Positions 12,001 to 18,335 are shown, counted from the stretch's first letter. The stretch is 64,000 bases of DNA from Vicinamibacterales bacterium (GCA_035699745.1 DASSPH010000069.1:168549-232548), one strand, 5' to 3'. Made by a program: numbers and translations. The notes: generated by a model from the letters alone, not told the origin.

Positions 12001-14155
12001 ACGACGCCGTGCCGTCCAGGTGCACCGTCTGGCCGACCCCGGCAGTGATCACCGGACGATCGTCCGCGAGCGCACCGCTGGTGGGCGTGCCGCCGGGCAC
12101 CCCGCGCGCCGGACCGGGATCCGCAACCGGCGGAAGATCGCCGGTGGAGATCGTCATCGTGTCGGGCTCGCTCGGATCGATGCCGTCGTGGACGATCAGG
12201 CGGACCACGTAATTGCCGGGCAGGTCCAGCGAGAGCGACGGGCGCACCGCGGTCGTGCTCGTCAGCGCGGCGTTGCTTCCCGCGGGGAGCGACACGAGCG
12301 TCCACTGATACGTGAGCCGCTGGCCGTCTTCGTCCGTCGATCCGGCGCCGGAGAGTTGCGCGGTCGAGCCGACGGTGCGTTCCTGGTCTTCGCCGGCGCG
12401 CGCAACCGGCTGATGGTTGGTCGCCACGACCACTCGATCCGCCGCGCTCAACGTCGCGCCGTCGAACACCACCAGCTCGAACTCGTAACGCCCCTCGAGA
12501 TCGAGGTAGAAGCTCGGGGTGGCGGAGGTCGGATTCGACAGCTCCGCCGTCGTTCCCGCCGGCGCGGAGCGCCTGATCCAGCGGTAGGTCAGCGGCGCCG
12601 GCAGCCCGTCAGGATCGAACGAGCCCGTGCCCGACAACGTGACCGGCTGCTGCGCGGTCAGGAACTGGTCCGGACCGGCCTGCGCGATCGGGGCGGCGTT
12701 CACGTAGGTGGCCGTGGAAAGTACGTAGACGCGGTCCGCGGGACTGCTGAGCGATCCGTCGCTGACGACGAGATCGAACGCGTAGATCGCCTCGGGCACG
12801 GCGGCCACGAACGTCGGCCGCGCGCTGTTGGTGTTGGACAGCGTCGCCGGGGTGAACGGCGCGGTCGCGACGTTGGTCCACGTATAGGTCAGCGGCGCCC
12901 CTTCCAGATCGGCCGACGCGGTGCCGTCGAGTTGCACGGTCGCGCCGGGTGTGACGACCTGAACCTGGCCCGCTTCCGCGAGCGGCGTCGCGTTCGCGGC
13001 CGCGCAGTCGACGCACTGGAACAGTGGAATGAGCGTCGCGCTGGAAGCGGACGTCGCGTTGCCGCGATACGCCGCCGTCAGGAGCGCCATGCCCTTCGGC
13101 AGGTTCGACACGGTGAGCGTCGCCTGCGCGCCGCCGGCGCTCGCCGCGAGCGCCTGGCTGCCGAGCAGCGCGCCGTGGGCGTAGAAATCCACCGTCCCGG
13201 TGGCTGTGCCTCCCGCGGCACGCGCGACCGTGGCGGTCAACGTCACCGGCGCGCCGACGAGCGAAGACGTCGGACTGGCCGCCAGCGTCGTCGTGGTGGC
13301 CGACGGCGCCGCGCCGTTGTAGACCGTGTGAATCGCCGGCGGCGACACACTCCCCGCGAACGTCGCGTCACCGTTGTAATGCGCCGTCAGCGTGCGCGGG
13401 CCGGCCGTGCCCGGCGTGATGCTGGTGAAGGCGACCTGGAGGCCGCTGAACGTCGCGAGCGCGCTCGTGCCGATCGGCGTCCCGCCGTCGCGAAACTCCA
13501 CGAGCCCGGTGGGCGCGCCCGCGCCCAGCGGGATGACGATCGCCACGACCGTCACCGGCGCACCGGCGGCAGACGACGACGGCGAGGTCAGGATCGCGGT
13601 GATCGTCGATGCCGCTGCAGTGTTGGTCACGTGCGGAACCGGATCGGACGTGCTCGGCGCGAACGAAGTGTCGCCGGCGTAGCTGGCACTCAGGCTGGTG
13701 GCGCCGGGCGTCACCAGACCGGTGCTGAACACCGCCAGTCCGCTCGGCGCCAGCGGCGCCGATCCGATGACCACCCCGTTCGATCGGAAGCGCACCAGGC
13801 CGGTGGGCGTGCCGCTCGCCGGAGGCACAACCGACACCGCCGCCGTCAGCGTGACCGGGGCCGCGACGCCAGCCGGGTTCGGCGTCACGCTCAGCGCCGT
13901 GGCCGTCGCGCCGCGTCCGACCGGCGCCTGCATCGGCGCCGCCGGCGCGGCCATCGCCATCGCCCTCGCCGCCGGCGGACGCGGCACCACCATGCGCGGC
14001 ATGGAGGGCGCCTGCGACCGGATGCGGGCAGCCTCCGCGCGCCGGGCCGCCGCCGCGCTGTCAGGCGTGCGCGGGTTGGGCACGAACGCCGCGTCGGGAC
14101 GGGACCCGAGCACGATCAGCGCGAAGAGGAACCCGACGATGGCGGTCCGGCGCAT
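1..14155 (-). CDS. giant secreted Ig/PKD-repeat surface protein, C-terminus beyond the left edge
   Basis: One uninterrupted minus-strand frame runs from the ATG at 14155 (AGGAG five bases upstream) to base 1, at least 4,718 codons, with no stop in the window. I checked the frame at about ten points along its length and it stays the same. Order of parts: signal peptide (residues 1-23); three bacterial Ig-like domains (about 80-375); eight PKD/REJ-like repeats (about 380-1150) ending in GTYVVxLxVxDG-type strands; three looser Ig-like units; twelve regular repeats of about 220 residues (listed separately); a jelly-roll-like domain (positions about 1860-1290); another Ig-like unit; and a haemagglutinin/autotransporter-like region (1010-1) with the repeated phrase ANEHR..xSALRNRGTVV near 650 and near 60. 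Probably a cell-surface adhesin or stalk protein. Anchoring signals would lie outside the window. The frame is certain; the function is inferred. Confidence 0.9.
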   Translation of the reverse strand, partial: MRRTAIVGFLFALIVLGSRPDAAFVPNPRTPDSAAAARRAEAARIRSQAPSMPRMVVPRPPAARAMAMAAPAAPMQAPVGRGATATALSVTPNPAGVAAPVTLTAAVSVVPPASGTPTGLVRFRSNGVVIGSAPLAPSGLAVFSTGLVTPGATSLSASYAGDTSFAPSTSDPVPHVTNTAAASTITAILTSPSSSAAGAPVTVVAIVIPLGAGAPTGLVEFRDGGTPIGTSALATFSGLQVAFTSITPGTAGPRTLTAHYNGDATFAGSVSPPAIHTVYNGAAPSATTTTLAASPTSSLVGAPVTLTATVARAAGGTATGTVDFYAHGALLGSQALAASAGGAQATLTVSNLPKGMALLTAAYRGNATSASSATLIPLFQCVDCAAANATPLAEAGQVQVVTPGATVQLDGTASADLEGAPLTYTWTNVATAPFTPATLSNTNSARPTFVAAVPEAIYAFDLVVSDGSLSSPADRVYVLSTATYVNAAPIAQAGPDQFLTAQQPVTLSGTGSFDPDGLPAPLTYRWIRRSAPAGTTAELSNPTSATPSFYLDLEGRYEFELVVFDGATLSAADRVVVATNHQPVARAGEDQERTVGSTAQLSGAGSTDEDGQRLTYQWTLVSLPAGSNAALTSTTAVRPSLSLDLPGNYVVRLIVHDGIDPSEPDTMTISTGDLPPVADPGPARGVPGGTPTSGALADDRPVITAGVGQTVHLDGTASFDPNFQLDAALTYQWTLVSRPAGSAAALAAPTSTRPTFVADAAGDYVVRLVVTSGALSSAPREIRITTGNSRPVADAGPAQTVAAGSTVTLDATRSSDVNGDPLSYRWTFVTTPAGSAAAISGDSLPRASFIADVPGVYVAQVLVSDGGFLDPATVLITTANVAPIGRAGADQAVPNPSAVSLDANASTDANFDPLTFRWLLTRKPAGSAAVLSGAATALPSFSVDVAGDYVAQLRVADADRYGDVDTMLVTTGNAAPVANAGGDRNVAAGGLVSLDGTNSSDANGAPLAYAWSILYRPSGSTATLSNPADAEPGFVADLPGTYVVQLITSDGTLRSAPDTAVVTTVAPPVAVAVAPAAAYTGTSVPLDGSASSDPQLLPLTYLWSFGSRPAGSVASIENPLAPITAFTADLAGTYVVCLVVSNGAVASAADCETVAVTAAPALTLSPSVVSLALNESASMTVTLNQPAGPSGLEVSLVANGEIPVVVPTSVTVLAGQTSAAFNVTSGASDGTVTITATAPGFAGDLAHVNVSVSGITITLGAGLVVAPQQIRDLSLTLSEPAPPGGVLITLTSSNPAVATVTPSIFVPEGADVPMTNPQVVGLAYGMTEITASATDFAGDAEVVAVARSIYLSPSTSNVVVGGTGNLLLQASAPAPAGGLGFNVNVDTGGVLALPSVVTIPENQLTAPIAVTGQTLGSTVVTVTPADASDTSSASAAVNVTPAQPINLQSVAVGFQLQTWVSGSLGAPAPAGGRTVTITSGNTNLVWLATADGSANAASIQLFVPAGTTQIPSFLVRGDDESGSVVLTASSPGLPDGTSTVTLAPSGLVFGTGNFVTGLFSPNTVVTVHHARLDPVSLIPIERQLLAGGIKVAGLAIQNSNPAVGVLGTPSFDFAQRFWSVSFDALAAGTTQLSLPQDPAPATGTQITITVAAPMTFSAPTLTVGRNLQAPASVNLGSPAPAGNLPVTITSADPSKVLLSKTAAGAGSASISLIVPAGSTNTPQFFVQALDESGTVAVNAAAANFEPGSLAVTLAPSGVVFVTQSFTTHPASPNTTLTLGTAYLEPGTLEYVPGAFGCDRCQAVRGGLASFQVTVVSSDNPIGSVPNPATFNAGSATATTEFDPHATGSVTLSVVTPVAPAGFSTPANGAAIQASITPATATLAASALLIGKNLQSSNAVSLGEPAPAGNLLVTIQSSDPSKVLLSTTPTSPAMDTITVTAPAGQSSAPPFYVHGLAETGTVTVNLTAPGYVSGSFDVTLKPSGFIFRTGSFSTSTLSPDTPLEIRAVWLDEGTLEYPADPFCTRCQALATGVTAEVSVTSLPTTVGTITTSPVTIAPATGTGTTAFHPLSGGTATLSLGTPSGFFTPSTFREITASVGNPPLSIADMTVGKDLQAVSVVNLGAPAEAGGAAITVSTLDPNVLLSTTPTAAGSSSIVLNAAAGATQSPAFYVHALTASGAAQIGATASGFSPASATVSFRPSGIVFVSSDFVTGALSPNTAVTVRSVWLDALSLTWTPDPQCSACQAVRGGIAALPVTITSSDPSVGTVTGAIFSGGDATATAVFDPQANGTTSLSIVAPDGFSASGNYSSIVATVQPALNLGSAIVGRDLQAAAGGFVTVPAPVGNLLVTLQSSDPSKLLLATSPTAAGQPSIVVSIPAGSGSFGYFVQALTGTGSAQVLASAPGHSDGQAVMTFAPSGFALEAADFTIAPDAPNASLLIRSVRLDPDFFNYITDPSCSACQAVRPGIDVTVDVTSSNPAVGSIVGTAQFTAGVGSQAVQFDPHTVGTTTVALATPPPAPFSTPSNLQSIEVTVAVPPPSITVQAVTLGKNLQTSLSGSLGAPAPAGNLEVTITSADPDKVLLAASPTTVGASSIIVTVPAGSSTLPAFYAQALSDTGTVQLTASAAGFMTGNSLVTLWPSGFVILTSDFTTSPTAVPTEIQVRPVRIDPTFHNFSWDQSCSSCQNLRAGFTADVPVASADDGVGTITVSPLSFTGNDGVKSTGFDGVAAGTVAISLSAVAGFETPSNLQSIQATVTNSYVAFAGVTGAPTALLGKNLQTPVTGSLGQPAPAGNLEITIASADPSKVLLSASPNLPGAGSVIVSVPAGSSTVPTIYAQGLDAAGTVALTATAPGYVGNPFTLTLAPSGFAFMTIGVTGNDTQDFTTTSSSADTLLAIQPVRLEPGTLNLPPWAFSLCYNICQQVRPGITASVAVTSSNTAVGTITNSPLTFDHTVASGLSAVFDPASAGATTLTVVAPAGFSQPSSQASLVATVTPPPLTISPRTIGQNLQVPVSVNLGAPAPAGNLDVTISSADPSKVLLSASGGAGSPSITVTVPAGQTSSASFYVQALAYTGAFDITASAPGYGSGTAAMTLTPSGFVIAHIYWCLWCGSQEIQTTAGASNTGFYLASMRLDPATGNPIEAQNVRGGLTVDVTVSTTPTGVGTIVPTPVTVTGGTAFSAGVVGIEFDPAAAGTTLIEVVTPPGFSASNGNRTMQATVTNAALSLSAQSIGKNLQVPVTVSLGEPAPAGGLDVTIGSADASKLIVSADPAAQGAVSALVHADAGQTSVTVYAQALSDAGSVVLTATAPGRTSGTGTMTLAPAGFIITHQYWCVSCVPQTFSTTTGAANTQLYVVAGRLNAGTGNFEVSQNVRGGLSVDVTVSSTSNAIAVVPPTVTFTGGIAFGSSVASIQADPMNGGTAVLEVVTPDGFAASNDLRQMTATVAGPALSVGDTAIGKDLQSAVNVGLQEPAPAGGVDVTLESADASKVLISGAGTTAGAASASVHVPAGSSTATFYVQALASSGTVALTASAAGFTAGGGSVTLQPSGFVIAQMSWCIPCFGVTFNTTTGSPNTPLDVVSARLLPGTLAFDTLQPVRGGLTVNVDVQSSATNVGTLTPATVTFTGGVSVAATAFDPANPGVAVIEPVPPSGFSSPSTFRQLTANVAAPGIVLAVNTVGKDLQTSASGTLGAPAPEGGDLLVTIASADPARLRVAALPTDVGGPSIVLPVPAGTQNLPTFYVQALDEAGSVDVTASATGYTQGTAPVPLARSGFVSLTPGGNFTTTTLASPTTIAIYSAALNPALQYLSAQPVRPGVTVQVAVTAEDSTGSGVGTIVGSPVTFTGNQGVQPVSFDPAAVGSSIVTVVPPAGFSPPSNFTVFTATVNAPAMFVGDALLGKDLQTAMAGSLAETSPADVTFTITSSDPSKVLLSALPTAAGSAAIGITATGPTSVIPAFFVQGLADSGTVTLNVTAPGFAPATAQVTLTPSGFLISSPADFTTQGNAPGTELQIASARLAPGTLAYQVGQPLRPGAAASVNVTSSAPAVGTITLSPVTFSGNQGVRSTFFDPQPVASDGTATVQISTPPGFSTPSQYQSVQVTVQAVPIDSNATSSYAQWLLGAPAAPNVANFDSFAAGTILTGNEYASIGLTIVQRDGQPMLVQTPSSPYLEPNLNSQPNGLTSSGIPAYLGDNSENYDFVFSHAVLSAGLWIGNLDLGAPAVVVQFLDSANDVIQSYAATASDANLIQGPGGVYDNRLFVGVNATVPIARIRVFNPSGDGDGLVFDDITFSGTFSTLALTPGSSSVAVGATSPLEVSIAQALPSDLTVALVSSDPASASVPASVVIPAGATSASFAVTGTAAGGALVTASAPGAAPAKAVIAVGGNVVEWISNTSGVWSQGANWSTGAPPGPADVVRIDRPGSITVFVDTVAAVRALFASDAVTVASAFSVANAAAFDGGLNLQAALQGAGRASVRGMSTWASGTVALAGGLDVEAGQTLSITLANEHRVQGSALRNRGTVVFAAGTVTATLNGTILNDAGGLWVVQGDRQIGSDFNGGTNTFTNAGTLRRTSGIGTLTLGGGLITFINTGTIEIQTGTVNAAVSTLSSGHLSVSAGAEIPLSNFTLQPGSTFSGAGVLKLNGNTTVTGNLTVPVAVEMTGNVGGSGAISMTAPMTWISGVMSVAGGLDIEAGRTLTISGANEHRLLSSALRNRGTV
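1880..9850 (-). repeat. twelve tandem ~660-bp coding repeats in the giant surface protein
   Basis: The phrase LGxPAPAGNLxVTIxSxDPSKVLL recurs near 9740, 9120, 8440, 7780, 7130, 6470, 5800, 5095, 4420, 3745, 3070 and, degenerate, 2420, a spacing of 620-705 bp. Each unit continues with a PAGxSxxPxFYVQAL strand, then TLxPSGFV, then a VRxG segment, then VGTIxxxPVTF, then FDPxAxGTxxLxVVxPxGFSxPSN. Nine of the twelve carry a close cysteine pair. The units look like two fused Ig-like sandwiches. They have diverged at the DNA level, so they are old protein repeats and not a recent amplification. Confidence 0.85.
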
Positions 14156-14176
14156 GGAAGCTCCTGCTGACTGACG

Positions 14177-14320
14177 CTACGGATTGACGGGGGCGGTGAT
14201 CGGCTGCTGCGCGGACGGCAGGGTGAACGCGGCCGGAATGCCGGCGGCCGCCACGGCGCCGGGCCGGGACGAGAGCGGCAGCGCAGCGACGAAGAGACAG
14301 ACGTACCCGGACCGGCGCAT
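14177..14320 (-). CDS. 47-residue exported peptide upstream of the giant surface protein
   Basis: A GGAGGG ribosome binding site lies eight bases before the ATG at 14320. The product begins MRRSGYVCLFVAALPLSS, a basic start plus hydrophobic stretch typical of a signal peptide, and leaves about 25 residues rich in Ala, Pro and Gln ending PVNP. Its stop is 21 bases from the start of the giant gene, and both proteins begin with Met-Arg-Arg, so the two are probably co-transcribed. It could be a small secreted partner or a translational leader. I do not recognise a family. A longer in-frame start at 14464 exists but has no such ribosome binding site. Confidence 0.6.
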   Translation of the reverse strand: MRRSGYVCLFVAALPLSSRPGAVAAAGIPAAFTLPSAQQPITAPVNP

Positions 14321-14747
14321 ATCAGTTTCCCTCCGACTGATGAGCGGCTCGAGCGAGACAGATGGCCGCAGGCCACCGGCAGCACGGCGGCATGCAGCGT
14401 ATGAGACTGACGCGGATTTAAATTTCGCGGGAGTATATGGAACTGCCGTGATCGCCGTCGTCACCCGAACGGGTTAAAACGCGCGGCTGTTTTCCGGCGA
14501 TCGAGACGCTTGTCTGCCTCGCAGCGGACATCGATCGCGGACCGCGTCCGGCGTGCCGAGCGGCGCGCTCTGACTTTTGTCCGACGCGGGGCAGACTATT
14601 CGACGGCCGTCCCGCACACCTGTGCGCCGCCCGGCGCTGCCAAGTTCAACTCTGACAGCGAGGTGCGGCCAAATGTCCGCGCGCCGAGGCCGTGGGGCTG
14701 GGGCTTGCACAACGGCGGCGATTCGTCGGCAATCTTGAAGGAGTCGT
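14321..14747. other. divergent intergenic region with a CGCACA-CC-TGTGCG inverted repeat
   Basis: This 427-bp region separates the leftward surface-protein operon from the rightward gene at 14748. I see no gene in it. A perfect 6-bp inverted repeat with a two-base spacer lies at 14613-14626 and could be a regulator site. For leftward transcription, TATACT (minus strand, 14437-14432) is a possible -10 element, but I see no good -35 at the right distance. An AAGGAG ribosome binding site ends just before 14748. Confidence 0.4.
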
Positions 14748-16238
14748 ATGTACGGTAAGGCCGTCTGGTCGAGATCTCTCGTCGTCGTCGTCGCTCTCAT
14801 CGCATGGTCAGCCGCGCCCGCCCAGGCGCAGCCGAAGTTCCACTCGAGCACCCAGAAGTACCGCGAGCGGAACGCCACAGGGGCGAAGGGTCGAGCAGGC
14901 GGAGCGTCGTTGACGGCCCGCATGCTGTACGCGAAGAACGGAACCACCGAGCTCGAGGCGACCACGGGCGAGTTCGGATCGGCGACACCGCCGCCCGGAA
15001 CGATCTGGAAGCTGCAGCTCTCGGCGCTCGACGCGCTCGGGGCGGTGATGTCGACCGTCCAGTACAAGGACCTGGACGGCGGCGGATACTTCAAGCAGTC
15101 CTACACCAACCTGTGGCCGGGACAGCCCTTCCAGGTGCAGGCGCACATCCGGACCAGCACCAAGCGCAACGACACCGTGACGGTGACGACGAGCGTGCAG
15201 AAGCGGCCGGACGTCGCCGTCAGCGGACTGATCTCGCCGCCCCGCGCGCCGGTGAACATGCCGGTGAAGATGATCGCGGTGGTCAGCGAGCTGAACGGCA
15301 ACATCGGCGCCCGCACCGACTGCGTGCTCTACGTCAACGACGTCGAAGCCGACCGCGCCGCCGCGATCTGGGTCGACAGCGGCGACTCCGTGTCGTGCGC
15401 GTTCTCGCCGACGCTGACCACGCTGGGCAACAACCGTCTGAAGGTGCGCGCCGAGGGCGTCGACCCGGGTGACTGGGATGACGCGAACAACGTGTTCGAG
15501 AAGGACGTCCTGGTTTCGACCCTGACGCCCGACTTCGACGCGGCGCACGCGGAAGCGCTCATCTACGACGTGCACAACACGTCGTTCGTGCAGCAGGGCC
15601 GGTACATCAACAGCACGTTCACCGGCGGCTTCGACTGGCTGTACGAGGAGAAGGCCGACACCGACGGCGACATCTGGACCTACACCGGCGCATCGGTCAT
15701 CGCGCCGCTCGCGCCGCCCGCCAGCGTGAGCGCGTCGTTGACCGACGGCATCGTGTCGTGGTCGGCCGAGCGCGATCTGTCCGGCTGCGAAGACTTCGCC
15801 ATCGGCCAGGTGAACGGGCGCGCCTTCTGGACGGCGGTCACCGGCTGCGGCGGGCTGTTCGTGCAGGCGGGCGGGTACTCGGGGACGGTGACCTACACCA
15901 GCCGCTGGCTGCAGCGGTCGTTCACGATCAGGAACGGCGTCGGCGCCTACGACGGGCCGGCACAATACCTGTTCAACAACGTCGAGACCGAGAACGTCAA
16001 CGGCGACAAGATCTTCAACGGCAACAACTGGACGATCGACGTCAAGGTCGTGGTGCCGGCGGCGTCGGGCGGGATCTTCACGTTCAGCAAGCCGCTGTCG
16101 TTCACGCTCGGCCAGACGCTCACCGACGGCGTCACCAACCCCCCCCAGTGCACGAGCGGGGCGGGCGTGAACTACTGCGAAACCACGTCCTGGAAGAAGG
16201 TCGCGCGCTACGGCGAGACGACCTTCATCCAGCAGTAA
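14748..16238 (+). CDS. exported protein of unknown function, 496 residues
   Basis: The ATG at 14748 follows AAGGAG. Residues 1-28 form a signal peptide (hydrophobic LVVVVALIAWSAAP, cleavage likely after AQAQ). Residues about 130-260 read like a CARDB-type beta-sandwich: VAVSGLISPPRAPVN, later GNNRLKVRAEGVDPGDWDDANN. The rest is beta-rich with several cysteines (ERDLSGCEDF, VTGCGGLF and a C-terminal pair QCTSGAGVNYCETT) and aromatic repeats. No catalytic motif is visible. It is probably periplasmic, outer-surface or secreted. It stands alone, divergent from the surface-protein operon and followed by a hairpin. Confidence 0.75.
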   Translation: MYGKAVWSRSLVVVVALIAWSAAPAQAQPKFHSSTQKYRERNATGAKGRAGGASLTARMLYAKNGTTELEATTGEFGSATPPPGTIWKLQLSALDALGAVMSTVQYKDLDGGGYFKQSYTNLWPGQPFQVQAHIRTSTKRNDTVTVTTSVQKRPDVAVSGLISPPRAPVNMPVKMIAVVSELNGNIGARTDCVLYVNDVEADRAAAIWVDSGDSVSCAFSPTLTTLGNNRLKVRAEGVDPGDWDDANNVFEKDVLVSTLTPDFDAAHAEALIYDVHNTSFVQQGRYINSTFTGGFDWLYEEKADTDGDIWTYTGASVIAPLAPPASVSASLTDGIVSWSAERDLSGCEDFAIGQVNGRAFWTAVTGCGGLFVQAGGYSGTVTYTSRWLQRSFTIRNGVGAYDGPAQYLFNNVETENVNGDKIFNGNNWTIDVKVVVPAASGGIFTFSKPLSFTLGQTLTDGVTNPPQCTSGAGVNYCETTSWKKVARYGETTFIQQ

Positions 16239-16251
16239 CACCCAGCCGGAG

Positions 16252-16283
16252 CCGGGGGCCGCGGGCAGACCTGCGGTCCCCGG
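16252..16283 (+). terminator. GC-rich hairpin after the exported protein gene
   Basis: CCGGGGGCCGC at 16252-16262 pairs with GCGGTCCCCGG at 16273-16283 (eleven pairs including one G-U) around a ten-base loop, starting 13 bases after the stop at 16238. There is no long T run, so this is a weak or processing-type terminator. Confidence 0.45.
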
Positions 16284-16317
16284 TTAACCTCCCCGTCCCC
16301 GGTGCGTAATAGGGGAC

Positions 16318-17211
16318 ATGAGCCGATCCACCGCCGTCCTTCTCATCACGTTCCTCGCCGTCACTACCCCCGGGTTCGCCCAGCAGGCGCCCACCACGAG
16401 GCGGCAGCCGGCTCCGGCCGAGCTCGGTGCCGTCCCGAGGGACCCCACAGCGCTGACGACCGTGGGCACGTCGGCGGAGGAAACGAGGCGGGACCTCGAG
16501 GAAGTGCTGAAGCAGTATCCGCCGTCCTTGCCGCGCATCCTGCGGCTGGATCCCAGCCTGCTCTCGAGCCCCGATTACCTGCGCCCCTACCCCGCCCTGG
16601 CGGCGTTCCTCGCGCAGCGCCCCGAGGTGCCCCATAATCCCGGCTACTTCCTGGCGGCATACGACGGCTCGTCGGGGGTGCGCGAGACCGTGCAGGAACG
16701 CGCCGTCACGATGTGGCGTAATGCTATCGAGGGGTTCATGATCGGCCTCCTGATGCTCGGCATCGCGGGGGCGGTGATGTGGCTGATCAGGACGTTCATC
16801 GAACACCGCCGCTGGTCGCGGCTGTCGAAGATCCAGACGGAAGTGCACAACAAGCTGCTCGATCGGTTCACCGCGAACGACGACCTGCTCGCCTACATCC
16901 AGACGCCGGCGGGCCGCCGGTTCCTGGAATCGGCGCCGATCCCGATCGACACGCCGCGCGCCATCGGCGCGCCGCTCGGCCGGATCCTCTGGTCGGCGCA
17001 GGCCGGGGCCGTCTTCACGGTACTGGGCATCGGCCTGTATCTGGTCTCGCAGAACACGTTCGAGGAAGTGGGCGCGCCGCTCGGCGCCTTCGGCGTGGTC
17101 GTGATCGCACTGGGACTCGGCTTCATCGCCTCCGCATTCCTGGCATACGTCCTCACGCGCCGCTTCGGGCTGATGGCGGATCCGAATGCGTCCCAGGAGA
17201 ACCGTGGCTGA
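16318..17211 (+). CDS. membrane protein upstream of an ECF sigma factor
   Basis: 297 residues. Signal peptide at 1-22 (LLITFLAVTTPGFAQQ), then a periplasmic segment of about 120 residues with RRDLEEVLKQYPPSLPRILRLDPSLL. One membrane segment follows at about 142-160 (GFMIGLLMLGIAGAVMWLI), then a cytoplasmic stretch of about 70 residues, and two more hydrophobic segments near the end. Its end overlaps the sigma factor start (GTGGCTGA), which implies translational coupling. It may sense or transmit an envelope signal to the sigma factor. I recognise no enzymatic motif. Confidence 0.75.
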   Translation: MSRSTAVLLITFLAVTTPGFAQQAPTTRRQPAPAELGAVPRDPTALTTVGTSAEETRRDLEEVLKQYPPSLPRILRLDPSLLSSPDYLRPYPALAAFLAQRPEVPHNPGYFLAAYDGSSGVRETVQERAVTMWRNAIEGFMIGLLMLGIAGAVMWLIRTFIEHRRWSRLSKIQTEVHNKLLDRFTANDDLLAYIQTPAGRRFLESAPIPIDTPRAIGAPLGRILWSAQAGAVFTVLGIGLYLVSQNTFEEVGAPLGAFGVVVIALGLGFIASAFLAYVLTRRFGLMADPNASQENRG

Positions 17212-17764
17212 CGCCGCCTTCGTCGACATTGCCCGGCTGCAGGCTGACGCCGACACTGCCGACGTCGCGCTCGCGATGGACGAAGAGGCTTTCCGCGCCT
17301 TCTACGACCGCACCTCCGGCGCGCTGTGGGGCTACCTCTCGCGCATCAGCGGCGATCGTCAGATCGCCGACGACCTGCTGCAGGAGTCGTACTACCGCCT
17401 GTTGAAGAGCGCCACCGTCTTCGAGAGCGAGAATCACCGGCGCAATTACCTGTATCGCATCGCCACGAACCTGGTCCGCGACAGCAGGCGCAGCGCCCGG
17501 CCGATCTTCGAGGAAGGGATCGAGGTCGCGAACGTCGCCGCCCCCGCGTCCGCCGCAGACGCCGAGTCGCGCGCGGACGTCCGGCGCGCTCTCGGCAGGC
17601 TGAAACCGCGCGAGCGGGCGATGCTCTGGCTCGCCTACGCCAACGGCTCGTCGCACGCGGAGATCGCGGACGTCCTCGGGCTGAAGACCGCCAGCATCAA
17701 GCTGCTGCTCTTCCGCGCCCGCCGCAAGCTCGCGGTCACGCTGCGGCGTCAGGAGGCCCGGTGA
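17204..17764 (+). CDS. ECF-type RNA polymerase sigma factor
   Basis: The chosen start is the GTG at 17204, preceded by AGGAG at a good distance, giving 186 residues; an ATG at 17186 has no such site. Region 2 is visible as FRAFYDRTSGALWGYLSRI followed by IADDLLQESYYRLL, the typical DD-x-QE-x-F/Y core-binding helix. Region 4 is seen as LKPRERAMLWLAYANG, then SSHAEIADVLGLKTASIKLL, a helix-turn-helix for the -35 element. Region 3 is absent, as in ECF factors. The gene sits between two membrane-protein genes with overlapping ends on both sides, so its activity is probably set by one of those partners. Confidence 0.88.
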   Translation: MADAAFVDIARLQADADTADVALAMDEEAFRAFYDRTSGALWGYLSRISGDRQIADDLLQESYYRLLKSATVFESENHRRNYLYRIATNLVRDSRRSARPIFEEGIEVANVAAPASAADAESRADVRRALGRLKPRERAMLWLAYANGSSHAEIADVLGLKTASIKLLLFRARRKLAVTLRRQEAR

Positions 17765-18174
17765 ACCCCGTGCATCGCCACACCACCCGCGATCTCACCG
17801 ACGAGCAGATCGAGATCATCGTCAGCGAGGCCATCGCGGCGGAAGCGGCGAGCGCCCGCCGCGAAGCCGCGCCGCCCTCGTCCGCCATCGTGTGGTGGCG
17901 GGCGCAGATGCGCGCCCGGCAGGAGGCGGCCCGGGCGGTGGAGCGTCCGCTGACGATCGTGCACGCGGTGGCAATCGCGTGCGGCGTCGGCCTGCTCGTG
18001 AGCATCGCCGGATTCGCCGCGGCGCTCGTCAAGGGAACGATGGCCACGGTGTCGCTCGTGTCGCTCGGCACCATCGACCTCACGAGCCGCTGGATTACGC
18101 TCCCGGCGACCGCGATGCTGGTCTCGGCGGTGGCCGCGTCGATCGCCGCGCTCTTCATCCTCGCCGACGAATAG
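17761..18174 (+). CDS. two-helix membrane protein, candidate anti-sigma partner
   Basis: 137 residues from the GTG at 17761, which overlaps the sigma factor stop in GTGA, after AGGAGG. The cytoplasmic N-terminus (about 1-75) is helical and charged, with a WWRAQMRARQEAARAVERP segment just before the membrane. Two hydrophobic segments follow at about 78-98 and 112-134. No zinc-binding HxxxCxxC anti-sigma motif is present. Position and topology fit an anti-sigma or sigma-associated membrane protein; that role is inferred. Confidence 0.7.
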   Translation: MNPVHRHTTRDLTDEQIEIIVSEAIAAEAASARREAAPPSSAIVWWRAQMRARQEAARAVERPLTIVHAVAIACGVGLLVSIAGFAAALVKGTMATVSLVSLGTIDLTSRWITLPATAMLVSAVAASIAALFILADE

Positions 18175-18208
18175 TCGTATCCGAACGACAGTTTTGAAAT
18201 AACCGCGG

Positions 18209-18220
18209 GTGTGCGCACAC
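18209..18220. repeat. perfect 12-bp palindrome GTGTGCGCACAC
   Basis: This lies in the 161-bp gap between the candidate anti-sigma gene and the 30-residue miniprotein gene. It is self-complementary over all 12 bases and could be a regulator half-site pair. The gap otherwise shows only the AAAGGAGG ribosome binding site at its end. Confidence 0.3.
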
Positions 18221-18335
18221 ACCTGTCGCACCCCCTCCCGTCACGCCAAATACAAGACAGCCAAGCAGATCACGGTTTCGGCTGTGACGAGGCATCCGGC
18301 TTGCGAGATCGCACCCCCCAAAGGAGGCCACTCAG

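Noticed and set aside
10140..12305. 721-codon minus-strand frame
   Set aside because: It lies in another minus frame from the giant gene; its composition is Arg/Ala/Gly-rich and lacks any motif, while the chosen frame gives clean PKD-like repeats there.
11300..14170. 956-codon plus-strand open frame over the surface-protein gene, and similar plus-strand frames at 320-1864, 3635-4324, 6644-7555, 8297-9328 and 9656-11104
   Set aside because: They are rich in Arg, Gly and His without any domain, and lie opposite a continuous minus-strand frame that has a signal peptide and regular Ig-like repeats. High GC creates such shadows.
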